Positions 28,536 through 39,944 of a stretch of 64,000 nucleotides of DNA are shown one piece after another; position 1 is the stretch's first letter; each line of letters starts with the position of its first letter. Below the pieces are notes generated by a model. It saw only the letters and a program-made list of their open reading frames with translations, had not been told where the DNA came from and searched no databases. This stretch comes from Mesorhizobium sp. (lineage in GTDB: Bacteria > Pseudomonadota > Alphaproteobacteria > Rhizobiales > Rhizobiaceae). Location: NCBI GenBank assembly GCA_019635735.1, contig JAHBYX010000006.1, positions 62,001-126,000 of the forward strand. The letters are read 5' to 3'. The translations under genes and the position numbers were made by a program.

Positions 28536-29477
28536 ATGTTCCGGCTCGCGCATATCTCGGATGTCCATCTCGGGCCCCTGCCCCCTGTAACCTATCGCCA
28601 GCTCGCCTCAAAGCGCATCACGGGCTACATCAACTGGCAGCGCAATCGCAGCAAGACCTTCCATGACGGCGCGCTGGGCGCCATCACTGCCGACGCGCGG
28701 GAGGCCGCGCCGGACCATACCGTGGTGACCGGCGACCTGATGAATCTCGCCCTGGCCGAAGAGATCACCATTTCACGCGTCTGGCTGGAGACGCTCGGCT
28801 CTCCGCACGACGTGTCGGTGGTCCCCGGCAACCATGACGCCTATGTCCCGGGCGCGCTGCGCAAGGCCTGCCAGGCCTGGCGGCCCTGGACCGAAGGCGA
28901 GAAAGGCTGGGCACGGACCAACGAGAACGGCTTTCCCTTTGTCCGCGTCCGCGGCCAGGTGGCGATCATCGGCGTTTCGTCCGCCCGCGCCTCCGCCCCG
29001 TTTCTGGCGACAGGCAGCTTCACCGACGAGCAGGGACGCCGCCTCGGCCGCATCCTCCACCGCGCCGGCGAGGAAGGGCTCTGCCGCGTCGTCCTCATCC
29101 ATCATCCGCCGGTGCGCGGGGCGGACCCCGCCCACAAGCGGCTCTACGGCATAGGCACGTTCCAGAAGGTGATGCGGCGCCACGGCGCCGAGATCGTGCT
29201 GCACGGCCACACCCACCTGCCGACGCTCAACTGGATCCCGGGCAAGGGCAAGAGCTGCGTTCCGGTCGTCGGCGTCGCGGCCGCGGGCGAGAGCATCGGT
29301 CACGAGAAGCCGCTGGCGCAGTACAATCTGCTGGAGATCGACGAAGGCGACGACGGCCAGTGGCGCATCGACCTCATCCGCCGCGGCCTCGTCGCCCCGA
29401 CCGGGCATGTCGAGCAACTGTCGCGCGAAGAGCTGATCGAGCCGGCGAAGCGCGCAGCCCTGACGCCTACGGCATAG
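28536..29477 (+). CDS. metallophosphoesterase (calcineurin-like)
   Basis: A 313-residue cytoplasmic phosphoesterase. All family metal motifs are present: HISDVHLG (residues 6-13), VVTGDLMN, VVPGNHDAY, LIHHPPV and LHGHTHLP. The substrate is unknown (cyclic nucleotide or lipid-like head groups are possible in this family). ATG 28536 follows an AGAGG. The 3' end overlaps the convergent hypothetical gene by 11 nt. Confidence 0.92.
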   Translation: MFRLAHISDVHLGPLPPVTYRQLASKRITGYINWQRNRSKTFHDGALGAITADAREAAPDHTVVTGDLMNLALAEEITISRVWLETLGSPHDVSVVPGNHDAYVPGALRKACQAWRPWTEGEKGWARTNENGFPFVRVRGQVAIIGVSSARASAPFLATGSFTDEQGRRLGRILHRAGEEGLCRVVLIHHPPVRGADPAHKRLYGIGTFQKVMRRHGAEIVLHGHTHLPTLNWIPGKGKSCVPVVGVAAAGESIGHEKPLAQYNLLEIDEGDDGQWRIDLIRRGLVAPTGHVEQLSREELIEPAKRAALTPTA

Positions 29478-30045
29478 GCGGCGGAAGCTTGTCCCACAGC
29501 CAGGTGAGCACCGCCGTGACGCCGGCCGCCGCGCCGATGATGATGAAGGTGAGCGCCCAGAAGAACGACGCCCACTTCTCGACCGCGGAGGACGGCCTTG
29601 CGAAGGGCAGCGCGGCGGGGTGGTGATCGCCCTCGATCGCCCTTTCGCGCTCCAGCATCCGCTCGGCGATGTAGCGCGTCACCTGCTCGGCGACCGTCTT
29701 CATATCGGCCGTTTCGGCAAGAACGACCCGGCCGAGCCTCGTGTCGCGCACGAAGCGGTAGATCCGGCGGTCGCGGCCCATGGCGACATGCGCCGTCGCG
29801 TCGATCCACAGCCGCGGCTGCAGGCCGGACGAGATGGCGAAATCGAACTGCTCGCTGTCCTTCGGCACGTCCTCGAACACGGGGCTGAGTTCCTGCGCCA
29901 GGAGCTCGAGCCGCATCTTGCTTGCCTCGCGCAGCTCGACCACGACGTCGTCGCGGTCGGCGAGCGCGGTCTTCATCTCGCGAACCGCCTCGGCCAGCCG
30001 GCCGAGCGACTCGGGATGCTTCGGATTCTGACCGGATTCACTCAT
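29467..30045 (-). CDS. C-terminally anchored protein of unknown function
   Basis: A 192-residue protein with an N-terminal helical segment (LGRLAEAVREMKTALADRDDVVVELREASKMRLELLAQEL), a mixed central domain and one C-terminal membrane helix (about residues 162-184) before LWDKLPPPMP. It is probably tail-anchored with the domain in the cytoplasm. ATG 30045 has GGAG 9 nt upstream; a GTG at 30066 is in frame. I do not recognise a family name. Confidence 0.75.
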   Translation of the reverse strand: MSESGQNPKHPESLGRLAEAVREMKTALADRDDVVVELREASKMRLELLAQELSPVFEDVPKDSEQFDFAISSGLQPRLWIDATAHVAMGRDRRIYRFVRDTRLGRVVLAETADMKTVAEQVTRYIAERMLERERAIEGDHHPAALPFARPSSAVEKWASFFWALTFIIIGAAAGVTAVLTWLWDKLPPPMP

Positions 30046-30123
30046 CGGCGAACGCTCCACAGACACGCGTTAACCGTTCATTAACATAGAACGCAGTGCG
30101 AACGCCACGGATGTCGGCAGACG

Positions 30124-32888
<2,765 letters not shown>

Positions 32889-33599
32889 TCAGGCCGGCTT
32901 TGCGGCATTTGCCTGTTCGATGAGCCGCGCGCTGCGGCCGACGAGCTGTCCGGCATAGATCACGCCGGCGCAGCCGATCGGGAACAGAACCTCGTTGATC
33001 AGGCTGGCGGCGATCTGCACCGCGCCCGGCTGCAGCCCCTTGGCCAGTCCGGCCTGGTAGGCGAACCATGCGATCAGGCCGCCGAAAACGACGCCGACCA
33101 GGGTCCCGGTTCCGAAGTAGCGCGACGCGCGTATCTCGCTCTTTTGCACCAGGCGGGCCAGAAGCCAGCCGAGGATGCCATACTCGATCGCCTTGAGCGA
33201 CGAGATGGCGCTGAGCGAGAGGACGGCTTCCTGCTCGGCGGCCGACACCAGGCCCGACATCACCTTCTGGCTCGATTTGGCGATCGCCACCGCAAGCGGC
33301 GCGACGAGCATGGCGACCAGGCCGGCGACGAACGGCCTCGCCTTCGAAATCGAGGTGACAATGCCGACGCCGACGCACACGAACAGCGACCAGGTGATGC
33401 CCTGCGTCAGGTCGGCGACGATGGTCGATGTGGCCGGCATCGCCCCGCCCGAGAGCTTCGCAAAGAGGATGAGCCCCTGGATGGCGAAGCCCAGCAGGAT
33501 CGAGAGCAGCGCCAGGAAGGCGATGCGCCGCAGGAGCGCGCCGGCGCGGTCCGCGTCCACCGGCTGGTCGGCTGTCAGTTCGTCCTGTGCTTGTGTCAT
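32889..33599 (-). CDS. polytopic membrane protein of unknown function
   Basis: A 236-residue protein beginning MTQAQDELTADQPVDADRAGALLRR, followed by about six membrane helices (for example IAFLALLSILLGFAIQGLILF, GITWSLFVCVGVGIVTSI, GLVAMLVAPLAVAIA, LVGVVFGGLIAWFAY). The C-terminus is cytoplasmic and charged. Family not recognised. It ends 5 nt before the -35 of the leuA leader promoter. Confidence 0.78.
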   Translation of the reverse strand: MTQAQDELTADQPVDADRAGALLRRIAFLALLSILLGFAIQGLILFAKLSGGAMPATSTIVADLTQGITWSLFVCVGVGIVTSISKARPFVAGLVAMLVAPLAVAIAKSSQKVMSGLVSAAEQEAVLSLSAISSLKAIEYGILGWLLARLVQKSEIRASRYFGTGTLVGVVFGGLIAWFAYQAGLAKGLQPGAVQIAASLINEVLFPIGCAGVIYAGQLVGRSARLIEQANAAKPA

Positions 33600-33700
33600 C
33601 AGTCCCGGAATCCGTTGCCTGACCCTGGGTAAGCTATTCGGCCTTCTCGGTTCAATTGCCCAGGCCGGCCGGCATTCTGGGCCAGCGGCCGGCTCACTTG

Positions 33701-34774
33701 CTATCGTACCCTCACCGCAAACCACCGGGCCACGGGCGGGCCCATCAGCAAGACGATCAGGAAACGCATCATCTGCATCGCCATCACGAAGGCCATGTCG
33801 ACTCTTCCGGATGCCGCCGCGATGATCGCGACCGAATCCATGCCGCCTGGGCTTGTGGCAAGGTAGGCGGTCAGCGGGTCGATGCCGAGCAGATAAACGA
33901 GTAGCCATGCCACCCCGCCGCAGAAGCCGATCAGGAGGAGCACAGCCAGCATGACCTGCGGCAGCGAGCGGCCGGCGTGCGCCAGCACCTTGCGGTCGAA
34001 GCGCAGGCCGATCGACCAGCCCACGACGACGTAGCTCGCGGCGAGCAGCCAGTGCGGCAGTTGCAGCGGCAGGCCGAAGCCGGCGTGCACGACGATGCCG
34101 ACCAGCATCGGCCCGAGGAAGATCGCCGCCGGCAGGCGCACCAGGCTGCCGCCCACCGCGCCGGCCGTTGCGACGGTCAGCGTCGTCAGGAACGGCCCCC
34201 ACTCCAGCGGCGGAAACCACGGCACCGGCGGCGCTTCGATCCCCGACGCGTCGACGAACAGCCGGGCGATGAGTGCCGCGGCGACCGACACCATGATGAC
34301 GCGCACATATTGCATGAAGGCGACCAGCCGCGCGTCGGCCCCGAAAGCATCGGCCATCAGAACCATGGCCGACGCCGCGCCGGGCGCCGAACCCCAGATC
34401 GCGGTCGTTCCAGGCAGGATGCCGAAGCGGGCGATCAGACCGCCCAGCGCCCCGCTGGCAAACAGCGTGGCGAGCGTCGCAGCGAGCAGGATCGGCCAGT
34501 CGTCCAGCAAGGCTGTAAACAGCGCCGGCTCGAGCGAGGCTGCGATCAGGCAACCGATGATTGCCTGGGCGCCCCGCGAGGCCATGGGCGGGAGCGCTAG
34601 CCGCGCGCCGAAAGCGCCGACCGCGATCGCCGCGATCATCGGTCCGACGAGCAGGCCGGCGGGCAAGGCCGTCCACTCGAACAGAACGGCCAGGACGATC
34701 GAAAGCCCCACCAGCAGGACCCACCAGCCCAAGCCCTCAAGACGGGACGTCGGATCGGCCTGCTCTGGTGCCAT
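33701..34774 (-). CDS. AbrB-family membrane protein (putative ammonia monooxygenase family)
   Basis: A 357-residue inner-membrane protein with about ten helices and internal duplication. Repeats such as GLLVGPMIAAIAVGAFG and FLGPMLVGIVVHAGFGLPL, and the PGTTAIWGSAPGAASAMVLMADAFGAD / SPGGMDSVAIIAAASG pair, are the AbrB duplication signature (PF05145 family). Despite the family's old name, no monooxygenase activity should be assumed; it more likely transports or regulates. It precedes the small membrane protein on the same strand with a 101-nt gap. Confidence 0.85.
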   Translation of the reverse strand: MAPEQADPTSRLEGLGWWVLLVGLSIVLAVLFEWTALPAGLLVGPMIAAIAVGAFGARLALPPMASRGAQAIIGCLIAASLEPALFTALLDDWPILLAATLATLFASGALGGLIARFGILPGTTAIWGSAPGAASAMVLMADAFGADARLVAFMQYVRVIMVSVAAALIARLFVDASGIEAPPVPWFPPLEWGPFLTTLTVATAGAVGGSLVRLPAAIFLGPMLVGIVVHAGFGLPLQLPHWLLAASYVVVGWSIGLRFDRKVLAHAGRSLPQVMLAVLLLIGFCGGVAWLLVYLLGIDPLTAYLATSPGGMDSVAIIAAASGRVDMAFVMAMQMMRFLIVLLMGPPVARWFAVRVR

Positions 34775-34842
34775 AGATCTCTTCTAGAGCTTGCGGCCGG
34801 ACGGCAGGAAACGCGAATCCCGCCGAGCAGCGATCCTCGACA

Positions 34843-35751
34843 TCACGCGAAAGGCACCGCGGCCGTGCCGATCGGCAGCTTCGCCTCGTCGTCCGGTTCG
34901 ACATGGATCGTCACCCGCACGCTCGGTATCTCCGCCTTCAGCGCCTCCTCGATGCGGTCGCAGATGGCATGCGAATCGCCGACTTTCATGTCGGCGTCGA
35001 CGATCAGGTGGAACTCGATGAATGTCGCGCGCCCGGCAATGCGCGTCTTCAGGTCGTGCACCTCGAGCGCGCCCTTGGAATTGGCCGAGATGACCTCGCG
35101 GATGCGGATGTTCTGGTCGAGCGGAACGGCCTCGTCCATCAGCCCGCTGAGCGACGAGGTGATGACCTTCCACCCCTGGAACAGGATGTTGAGCGCGACG
35201 ACCAGCGCAAGCAGCGGATCGAGGAAGAGCCAGCCCGTGGCGAGGGCTCCGAGCAGGCCGGCGAGCACCCCGACCGAGGTGACGACGTCGGTCAGGATGT
35301 GGCGCCCGTCGGCGACCAGCGCAGGCGACCGTTCCGCGCTGCCGATGCGGATCAGCAGCCACGCCCAGACGGCGTTGATCACCGCGCCCGCGGCGTTGAT
35401 GCCAAGTCCGAGGCCAGGCTCCTCCAGGGGAGCCGGCGCCTGCCAGGCACGCACGACCTCGGCGAAGATCAGGAGCGCCGCGACGACGATGAGCACGCCT
35501 TCGAGCACCGCCGAGAAATATTCTGCCTTGTGGTGGCCAAACTGGTGGGACTGGTCGGCTGGCTTGTGGCTGACCGTGATCGCCCAGAAGGCTGCCGCCG
35601 CGGCGATCACGTTGACGATCGATTCCAGCGCGTCCGAATAGAGCGCCACCGAGCCGGTGAGCCACCAGGCGGCAAACTTCAGCCCCATCACCGCGAAGGC
35701 GATGATGATGGACCAGAAGGCCAGCCGCGCGACGCGCTGTTTGGAGCTCAC
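34843..35751 (-). CDS. cation diffusion facilitator transporter
   Basis: Exports divalent metal (Zn, Fe, Cd or similar) from the cytoplasm using the proton gradient. The 302-residue product has the CDF membrane domain with metal-site motifs VALYSDALESIVN and VADGRHILTDVV (H/DxxxD pairs), then a cytoplasmic C-terminal domain (VHDLKTRIAGRATFIEFHLIVD). GTG 35751 is chosen from homology and because AGGGGGAGGGA lies just upstream. That ribosome-binding site is the edge of a palindromic repeat (35755-35920). Confidence 0.9.
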   Translation of the reverse strand: MSSKQRVARLAFWSIIIAFAVMGLKFAAWWLTGSVALYSDALESIVNVIAAAAAFWAITVSHKPADQSHQFGHHKAEYFSAVLEGVLIVVAALLIFAEVVRAWQAPAPLEEPGLGLGINAAGAVINAVWAWLLIRIGSAERSPALVADGRHILTDVVTSVGVLAGLLGALATGWLFLDPLLALVVALNILFQGWKVITSSLSGLMDEAVPLDQNIRIREVISANSKGALEVHDLKTRIAGRATFIEFHLIVDADMKVGDSHAICDRIEEALKAEIPSVRVTIHVEPDDEAKLPIGTAAVPFA

Positions 35752-35754
35752 GAC

Positions 35755-35920
35755 GATCCCTCCCCCTTGAGGGGAGGGTGGCCGCGCAGCGGACGGGTGG
35801 GGTCGCACGCGACAGGCGCGGCGCAGGATTTCGGCGAAGCGGAATGACGTCGTGCACTTCCGAGACGACCCCACCCGGCCAGCCCTTGGCTGACCACCCT
35901 CCCCTCAAGGGGGAGGGATC
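35755..35920. repeat. palindromic repeat element, family shared with 59220-59354
   Basis: A 166-nt element with exact 27-nt inverted termini: GATCCCTCCCCCTTGAGG... at 35755-35781 and its complement at 35894-35920. Next to each end is a GGGTGGGGTCG / CGACCCCACCC pair, so the element folds on itself. The same terminal sequences bound the element at 59220-59354. It lies in the 184-nt gap between trpE(G) and the CDF transporter gene, and its left edge provides the transporter's ribosome-binding site. Confidence 0.9.
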
Positions 35921-35935
35921 TGTGCCCCGCCTTCA

Positions 35936-38125
35936 TCACGCCGCCTTCACCTTCGCCCGCCGCGGCAGGTGCGCGACGACGTTCTCGATCATCCTCATGC
36001 CGGCGTTCTGGCCGAGCGTCATGATCGATTCCGGATGGAACTGCACCGCCGCGATCGGTTCGTTGCGGTGCTCGAAGGCCATGATGACGCCGTCCTCGGT
36101 TTCCGCCGTGACGAGGAACTCTTCGGGCAGCCGCACGGGATCGGCGAAGATCGAGTGGTAGCGGCCGACGGTGATCTCCTTCGGCAGGCCCGAAAAGACG
36201 ATACCCTGCTTGTTGACGCGGATGCGCGACGGCTTGCCGTGCATCGGCACGTGCAGCTGGCGGAGTTCGCCGCCATAGCTTTCGGCCAACGCCTGCAGGC
36301 CCAGGCACACGCCGAAGATCGGCAGCCCCCTCGCCCGCGAGCGCTTGATCGTCGACTTGCAGTCGAAATCGGCGGGCGTGCCGGGGCCCGGCGACAGCAC
36401 CACGAGATCCGGGTTGAAGCGGTCGAACACCTCGTCCGGCACCGGCGTGCGCACGGTTGTCACGGTCGCGCCGGTCTGGCGGAAGTAGTTGGCGAGCGTG
36501 TGGACGAAGGAGTCCTCGTGATCGACGAGCAGGATGTTCACCCCCTCGCCCACGTGTGCGGGCAGCCGCTGCGCGGCACTCGAATTGCCGGCCTTGGCCT
36601 CTCGGATCGCCGCCAGCATGGCCGACGCCTTGAGTTCGGTCTCGGCCTCTTCCTCGGCCGGATCGGAATCGTAGAGCAGCGTCGCGCCCGCCCGCACCTC
36701 GGCGATGCCGTCCTGGATGCGGATGGTGCGCAGCGTCAGACCCGTGTTGAGGTCGCCGTTGAAATGCACCATGCCGATGGCGCCGCCATACCAGGCCCGC
36801 TGGCTCTTCTCGTTCTGTTCGATGAAGCGCATCGCCCACAGCTTCGGCGCGCCGGTGACGGTCACCGCCCAGGCATGGCTCAAAAACGCGTCGAACGCGT
36901 CCATGCCTTCGCGCAGCCGGCCCTCGATATGGTCGACGGTGTGGATCAGCCGCGAATACATCTCGATCTGACGGCGGCCGATGACCTTGACCGAGCCCGG
37001 CTCGCAGACGCGGCTCTTGTCGTTGCGGTCGACGTCCGAGCACATCGTGAGTTCGGACTCATCCTTCTTCGAATTCAACAGCTTGAGGATCTGTTCCGAA
37101 TCCGAGATCGCGTCGTCGCCGCGGCGGATCGTGCCGGAGATCGGGCAGGTCTCGACGCGGCGGCCGTTGACCCGCACGAACATTTCCGGCGAGGCGCCGA
37201 TGAGATATTCGTTGTCGCCGAGATTGATGAAGAACGAATAGGGCGACGGGTTGATCGACTTCAGCCGGCGGCAGATTTCCGACGGGGTCGTCTCGCAGCG
37301 CTCGTAGAACATCTGGCCGGGCACGACCTCGAAGAGGTCGCCGCGCTTGAACGACAGCTTCGCCTTGTCGACCAGCGTGGCGAACTCGCCAGGCTCGTGG
37401 TCGCCACGCGGCGGAATGCGGTCGGACGCCTTGAACGGCTTTTCCTCTCCGCCCCGTGCGAGGCCCTCGGTCGAGTGACCAGCGGCGGCGAAGTCGTAAT
37501 GGTCGTGCCAGGCCTGGGCCGTGTAGTGGTCGACGACAAGGATCTCGTCCGGCAGGAACAGCACGAGGTCGCGCTGGCCGCGCGAGCGGTCGAGCGTCTG
37601 CGTCACCGGATCGAACTGGAAGGCGAGATCGTAGCCGAACGCGCCGTAGAGCCCGAGATTGGCGTCCTCGTTGCTCTTGTAGAGGGCGACGATGGCGCGC
37701 AGCACGGTAAAGACGGAGGGAACGCGGCTGCGTTCCTCTTCGGAGAACACCCTGCCCGGCTCGGCGATCCTGAGCGCTATGAGAGACGCCGTCGCCTCCT
37801 CGATCGCGACGTCGGCGAGCGTGCCCACCGCCTTGCGGATCGCCGGCAGCATCGCCTCGCCGCGCGCATTCAGCGCCTCGATGCGCATGGCGCGGCCGAT
37901 CGCGGTGATCGCCACCGGCGGGTCGATGATCGCCGTGTCCCAGCGCGTATAGCGGCCGGGATATTCGTAGTTGGACGAGAAGACGGCGCCTCGGCGCGAG
38001 TTCAGCGCGTCGATATAGGTGTCGATCGCGCCCTCGTAGGGCGTCGGGCTGCGCCTGCGCGTCACTTCGACGCCGCCCTCGGTCACGAACCGCTCCGCGC
38101 CGTCGCTCATGTGTTCCGTGCTCAT
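35936..38125 (-). CDS. trpE: anthranilate synthase, fused TrpE and TrpG domains
   Basis: Makes anthranilate from chorismate and glutamine, the first step of tryptophan synthesis. The 729-residue length equals the rhizobial trpE(G) fusion. The N-terminal ~510 residues are the chorismate-binding part (for example [64 protein letters not shown]). The C-terminal ~200 residues are a class I glutamine amidotransferase with [13 protein letters not shown], nucleophile Cys in [16 protein letters not shown], and the catalytic HPES. GGAGAGCAGG precedes ATG 38125. It is controlled by a Trp leader and terminator (38167-38276). Confidence 0.97.
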   Translation of the reverse strand: MSTEHMSDGAERFVTEGGVEVTRRRSPTPYEGAIDTYIDALNSRRGAVFSSNYEYPGRYTRWDTAIIDPPVAITAIGRAMRIEALNARGEAMLPAIRKAVGTLADVAIEEATASLIALRIAEPGRVFSEEERSRVPSVFTVLRAIVALYKSNEDANLGLYGAFGYDLAFQFDPVTQTLDRSRGQRDLVLFLPDEILVVDHYTAQAWHDHYDFAAAGHSTEGLARGGEEKPFKASDRIPPRGDHEPGEFATLVDKAKLSFKRGDLFEVVPGQMFYERCETTPSEICRRLKSINPSPYSFFINLGDNEYLIGASPEMFVRVNGRRVETCPISGTIRRGDDAISDSEQILKLLNSKKDESELTMCSDVDRNDKSRVCEPGSVKVIGRRQIEMYSRLIHTVDHIEGRLREGMDAFDAFLSHAWAVTVTGAPKLWAMRFIEQNEKSQRAWYGGAIGMVHFNGDLNTGLTLRTIRIQDGIAEVRAGATLLYDSDPAEEEAETELKASAMLAAIREAKAGNSSAAQRLPAHVGEGVNILLVDHEDSFVHTLANYFRQTGATVTTVRTPVPDEVFDRFNPDLVVLSPGPGTPADFDCKSTIKRSRARGLPIFGVCLGLQALAESYGGELRQLHVPMHGKPSRIRVNKQGIVFSGLPKEITVGRYHSIFADPVRLPEEFLVTAETEDGVIMAFEHRNEPIAAVQFHPESIMTLGQNAGMRMIENVVAHLPRRAKVKAA

Positions 38126-38166
38126 CCTGCTCTCCGTTCCCCTTCGAGGTGCCCGGGCCGGAAATG

Positions 38167-38198
38167 AAAAATGGCCGCCCGGACATTCCGCTGCGGCC
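38167..38198 (-). terminator. trp attenuator terminator
   Basis: In the trpE(G) leader RNA, GGCCGC (38198-38193) pairs with GCGGCC (38178-38173) around an inner CGGA/TCCG stem, followed by T-rich 38171-38167. Upstream, AGCGGCC just after the leader stop can pair with GGCCGC instead, and so serve as antiterminator. The 12-nt palindrome TACACGCGTGTA (38221-38210) lies between. Confidence 0.8.
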
Positions 38199-38228
38199 AC
38201 TGTGATTTGTACACGCGTGTAGAGGCCG

Positions 38229-38276
38229 CTAGAGAGCGGGCCACCACCAGTTCGCGTTGATCGACTTCGAGATCAT
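38229..38276 (-). CDS. trpL: tryptophan leader peptide
   Basis: A 15-residue peptide [15 protein letters not shown] with three consecutive Trp codons (TGG TGG TGG), immediately before a terminator hairpin and trpE(G). This is the classical attenuation arrangement, and S. meliloti has a comparable Trp leader with three tandem Trp residues in front of trpE(G). The promoter spacing predicts transcription starting at the ATG, so it should be translated leaderlessly, as in S. meliloti. An in-frame ATG four codons upstream (38288) would fall inside the -10 box and is not expected to be in the transcript. Confidence 0.88.
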   Translation of the reverse strand: MISKSINANWWWPAL

Positions 38277-38283
38277 GATGGAA

Positions 38284-38312
38284 CGCATAGCCGCGAACGC
38301 GGCCATGCGCAA
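38284..38312 (-). promoter_or_regulatory. promoter of the trp leader transcript
   Basis: TTGCGC (38312-38307), 17 nt, TATGCG (38289-38284), then 7 nt to the trpL ATG at 38276. The start site falls at or next to the ATG. The layout matches the leuA leader promoter. Confidence 0.65.
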
Positions 38313-38329
38313 CTGGAGAATCGCGGCGC

Positions 38330-38704
38330 CTACGCCGTCGCCGCCCGCGTCCGCACCACCGTGAACAGGAAGGTCAGCATCGACAAGAGCGCCGCGAAGG
38401 AGCCGAGGATGGCGAGAAGCTCGGTCTGCTGCTGGATCGCCAGGATGATCCCCGGAAACATCAGCCAGACCGCGGCCGTCGCCAGCAGGAAATGCACCTT
38501 TGCCAGCGGGTTTGCCGCGGCCGCGGGCACCAGGTGGTAATAGACGCCGAACAGGCCCATCGTCACCCAGCCGACAAGGTTCAGGTGCCCGTGCGCCGCC
38601 GCGAGCGTATGGTCGTGCGACGCCGACATCCAGATGCCGAACAGCATGCCGATGGTCACATAGACCACGGCCGAAGCGAAAAACCAGAAAGCAACCCCGC
38701 GCAT
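38330..38704 (-). CDS. small membrane protein resembling heme-copper oxidase subunit I helices
   Basis: A 124-residue protein with four helices. The segment HTLAAAHGHLNLVGWVTMGLFGVYYHLVP resembles the His-bearing helices of NorB/CcoN/Cox1-like proteins, and the two His are in similar places, but the protein is far too short to be an oxidase. AGGAG lies 7 nt before ATG 38704. It is upstream of trpL on the same strand, with an 18-nt gap to the trp promoter. Function unknown. Confidence 0.75.
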   Translation of the reverse strand: MRGVAFWFFASAVVYVTIGMLFGIWMSASHDHTLAAAHGHLNLVGWVTMGLFGVYYHLVPAAAANPLAKVHFLLATAAVWLMFPGIILAIQQQTELLAILGSFAALLSMLTFLFTVVRTRAATA

Positions 38705-38803
38705 GATTTCCTCCGTTGCAGATTTTACCCCGGAGGAATGCATAAGACTGAATCGGGCGTGACGCCATCGAGGCTGCGAGTTGTCCCCCGTCCGATTCTT
38801 TCG

Positions 38804-39514
38804 TCAGCCCTGCTCCCGACCGCGCCAGCGCCTCAAAACGGCGACCACGAGCCAGGAGAGGCTCGCCCAGGCGACGCCGAAGGCCCAGCCGGCGGCCACG
38901 TCGCTCGGCCAGTGCACGCCGAGATAGACGCGGCTGATGCCGATCGAGACGGTGAGCAGCAGCGCGACCGCAAGCACATAGACCCGGATCGGTGTCGAAT
39001 CGACCAGCCTGACGATCAGCGAGGCGAGCGTCAGGTAGACGACCGCGCTCATCGCGGCATGGCCGCTCGGGAAACTCGCCGTCTGCACGCTCACCAACTG
39101 CTCCACCAGGTCCGGGCGCGGCCGGTCGTAGAGCACCTTGAGAAGCTGGCTCACCGCGGTCCCCGACACGATTGCAAGCAGCGCGAACAGCGCCGGCCCG
39201 TACATGCGCGCGATCAGCAGGTAGCCCACGACGAGCGCCACGATGATCGTCAGCAGGGGATATCCGCCGAGCGCCGTCAGCTCCGCCATGAACTCGCGGA
39301 ACCAGGGCGGGCCGAGCGGTGTCGCGAGATCGTCCGGCCGGCGAAAGGCCAGCAGCAGCGCCCGGTCATAAGCGTCGAACTCCGCTTCCGACACCTCGTC
39401 GGCGATCTGCAGGAAGGCATAGACGCCGGCTCCCGCGATCGCGGTGAGGATGAACGGGGCGGAGGTGAAGGGCAGGTCGCGCAGGCCGCGGACGAGGGAG
39501 GTGATGGAGGGCAT
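38804..39514 (-). CDS. PAP2-family phosphatase
   Basis: A 236-residue integral membrane phosphatase. The three motifs of the type 2 phosphatidic acid phosphatase family are present: KVLYDRPRP, PSGHA and SRVYLGVHWPSDV. Likely substrates are lipid phosphates or undecaprenyl pyrophosphate, by family. It has about six helices. Its start is 217 nt from the divergent secreted-protein gene at 39732. Confidence 0.93.
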   Translation of the reverse strand: MPSITSLVRGLRDLPFTSAPFILTAIAGAGVYAFLQIADEVSEAEFDAYDRALLLAFRRPDDLATPLGPPWFREFMAELTALGGYPLLTIIVALVVGYLLIARMYGPALFALLAIVSGTAVSQLLKVLYDRPRPDLVEQLVSVQTASFPSGHAAMSAVVYLTLASLIVRLVDSTPIRVYVLAVALLLTVSIGISRVYLGVHWPSDVAAGWAFGVAWASLSWLVVAVLRRWRGREQG

Positions 39515-39731
39515 TCCAGTCCTGTCGCTCTAGTATGGGTCGCAGAATGGCCGCGAGGGCTATGCGATTGTGCAGGGTGGCACTTTCGACCCGCCGAGCC
39601 AACGCCGTGTTGGTGCCGCCGGGCGGGGAAATTCGGAGAATCACAAACGACCATACGGACTGTGATCTATTTCATAGTCTGCCGGGTCCTTCGGGAATCT
39701 AGTCAGATCGCGTTCTTTTCCGAGCATCGTC
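39515..39731. other. divergent intergenic region, no element recognised
   Basis: This stretch separates the PAP2 gene (minus) from the secreted-peptide gene (plus). It should contain both promoters, but I could not pick a convincing pair of boxes or any operator-like repeat. Confidence 0.4.
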
Positions 39732-39941
39732 ATGATCTCCTTGGGCCGCCTCCTTTCGCTTCTCGTCGCGCTATCTTTTGTGCTGCTGCCCACGCGTGCG
39801 GTGGCGCAGGTACCGCCGCACGTTCCCGGCACGATCTGCTTTACCCAACAATTCTGGTGCTGGGCGCAGCCGCCCGGGCCTCCGGGGCTGCCCTGCTATT
39901 GTTACGGCTCGACAGGGCCGGTTGCTGGCGTATTGGGGTAA
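39732..39941 (+). CDS. small secreted Cys/Pro-rich peptide
   Basis: A 69-residue product with a clear signal peptide (MISLGRLLSLLVALSFVLLPTRAVA). The ~43-residue mature part VPPHVPGTICFTQQFWCWAQPPGPPGLPCYCYGS is Pro/Gly-rich with four Cys, so it may be a disulfide-bonded periplasmic peptide. It ends 3 nt before the next gene, so the two are probably co-expressed. Family not recognised. Confidence 0.65.
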   Translation: MISLGRLLSLLVALSFVLLPTRAVAQVPPHVPGTICFTQQFWCWAQPPGPPGLPCYCYGSTGPVAGVLG

Positions 39942-39944
39942 CCG

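Noticed and set aside
35755..35920. insertion sequence
   Set aside because: Perfect inverted ends, but only 166 nt and no transposase; better described as a palindromic repeat or MITE-like element.
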